Notes under the pieces: model-generated | Database searches by the model: none | Told to the model about the DNA's origin: nothing | Seen by the model: only the letters and a program-made list of their open reading frames with translations | Made by a program: the position numbers and the translations under genes | In this document: piece after piece, positions 63,701 through 64,000 of the stretch | How positions within the stretch are numbered: the stretch's first letter is position 1 | Layout: every line of letters starts with the position of its first letter | From: Streptomyces sp. NBS 14/10 | GTDB taxonomy: Bacteria; Actinomycetota; Actinomycetes; Streptomycetales; Streptomycetaceae | NCBI RefSeq assembly: GCF_002224125.1 | Contig: NZ_NCSM01000022.1 | Location: 448,607-512,606, forward strand | Reading direction: 5' to 3' | Length of the DNA stretch: 64,000 nucleotides

Positions 63701-64000
63701 GTGTCACGGCAGTTGCTCACGGTCGGCCCGGACCACACGGAGAACTTCCGGACGATCGGCGAGGCCCTGGCGAAGGCGCGTACGGGAGCGGTCATCCGCG
63801 TCAAGCCCGGCCGCTACCGCGAGAACCTGACCGTCAGGACCCGGCTCACCATCGTCGCCGACGGCGAGCGCGGCAGCGTGGAGATCTGCCCGCCGCGCGG
63901 CACCGCCGTGGTGCTCGTCGCGGACGCGGTGATGCTCACCGACCTGATGCTGCGCGGCGGCAGCGAGGACCTGCCGGTGGTGGACGCGCCGCGCGGCCAG
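63701..64000 (+). CDS. Right-handed beta-helix protein of the ESX locus, N-terminal 100 residues
   Basis: GTG start at 63701 with AAGGAGG 7 bases upstream. The translated part, MSRQLLTVGPDHTENFRTIG then EALAKARTGAVIRVKPGRY and RENLTVRTRLTIVADGERGS, is the start of a pectate-lyase-like parallel beta helix (regular turns ending in hydrophobic strands). In Streptomyces ESX loci a protein of this kind often continues into a CbxX/EccA-like AAA ATPase; whether this one does cannot be seen. It is cut by the window edge. Confidence 0.8.
   Translation, partial: MSRQLLTVGPDHTENFRTIGEALAKARTGAVIRVKPGRYRENLTVRTRLTIVADGERGSVEICPPRGTAVVLVADAVMLTDLMLRGGSEDLPVVDAPRGQ

Noticed and set aside
1..64000. tRNA, rRNA, insertion sequences or phage attachment sites
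   Set aside because: I saw no cloverleaf-like sequence, no transposase motifs and no integrase; coding DNA fills nearly the whole window.

Overview
The window is very GC-rich actinobacterial DNA, most likely Streptomyces or a close relative. It has codon use dominated by G or C at third positions, GTG and TTG starts behind strong Shine-Dalgarno sites, and the gene content of an actinobacterial type VII (ESX) secretion locus. Almost all of it is one secretion system and its apparent cargo.

The right part (about 53.3-64.0 kb) is the secretion machine. From right to left it holds the start of a beta-helix protein running off the edge (+), mycP mycosin (-), eccC motor ATPase (+), eccD membrane channel (-), eccB (-), an esxB-like gene, an esxA-like gene with a WEG motif, and a third esxA-like copy that looks frameshifted. 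eccC is divergent from eccD across a 334-bp promoter region. Two 15-bp palindromes there resemble one in the esx promoter, and tandem palindromes lie upstream of mycP.

The middle part (47.7-53.3 kb) is an accessory cassette on the minus strand: a 168-residue acidic-tailed protein, a 1339-residue protein with about 580 residues of glutamine/glutamate/lysine-rich coiled coil, a YbaB-like protein and a small WXG100-like protein. The YbaB-like and WXG100-like genes overlap by 4 bases, and the giant gene starts 4 bases after the WXG100-like stop.

The left three quarters (1-47703) are a single minus-strand reading frame that starts at 47703 and is still open at position 1, so at least 15,901 residues (roughly 1.7 MDa) without a stop. 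It begins with a WXG100/CpnT-like N-terminal domain, as expected for a type VII substrate, and continues as a chain of repeated modules. These are two HExxH zincin-like domains, four papain-like Cys-His-Asp toxin-type domains, two OTU-like domains that have lost their catalytic residues, five large modules of the 'lonely Cys' type, six copies of an alpha-helical module (four in tandem, nearly identical in DNA), three copies of a possible amidoligase-like region, a 1.7-kresidue beta-rich region and a coiled coil. Pro/Ala/Ser linkers separate the modules. The C-terminus and any immunity gene lie beyond the left edge.

My reading is that this is a giant polymorphic effector or self-processing polyprotein delivered by the adjacent ESX system, with WXG100 and YbaB partners as dedicated export helpers. 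The domains are visible in the sequence; secretion, processing and toxicity are inferred.
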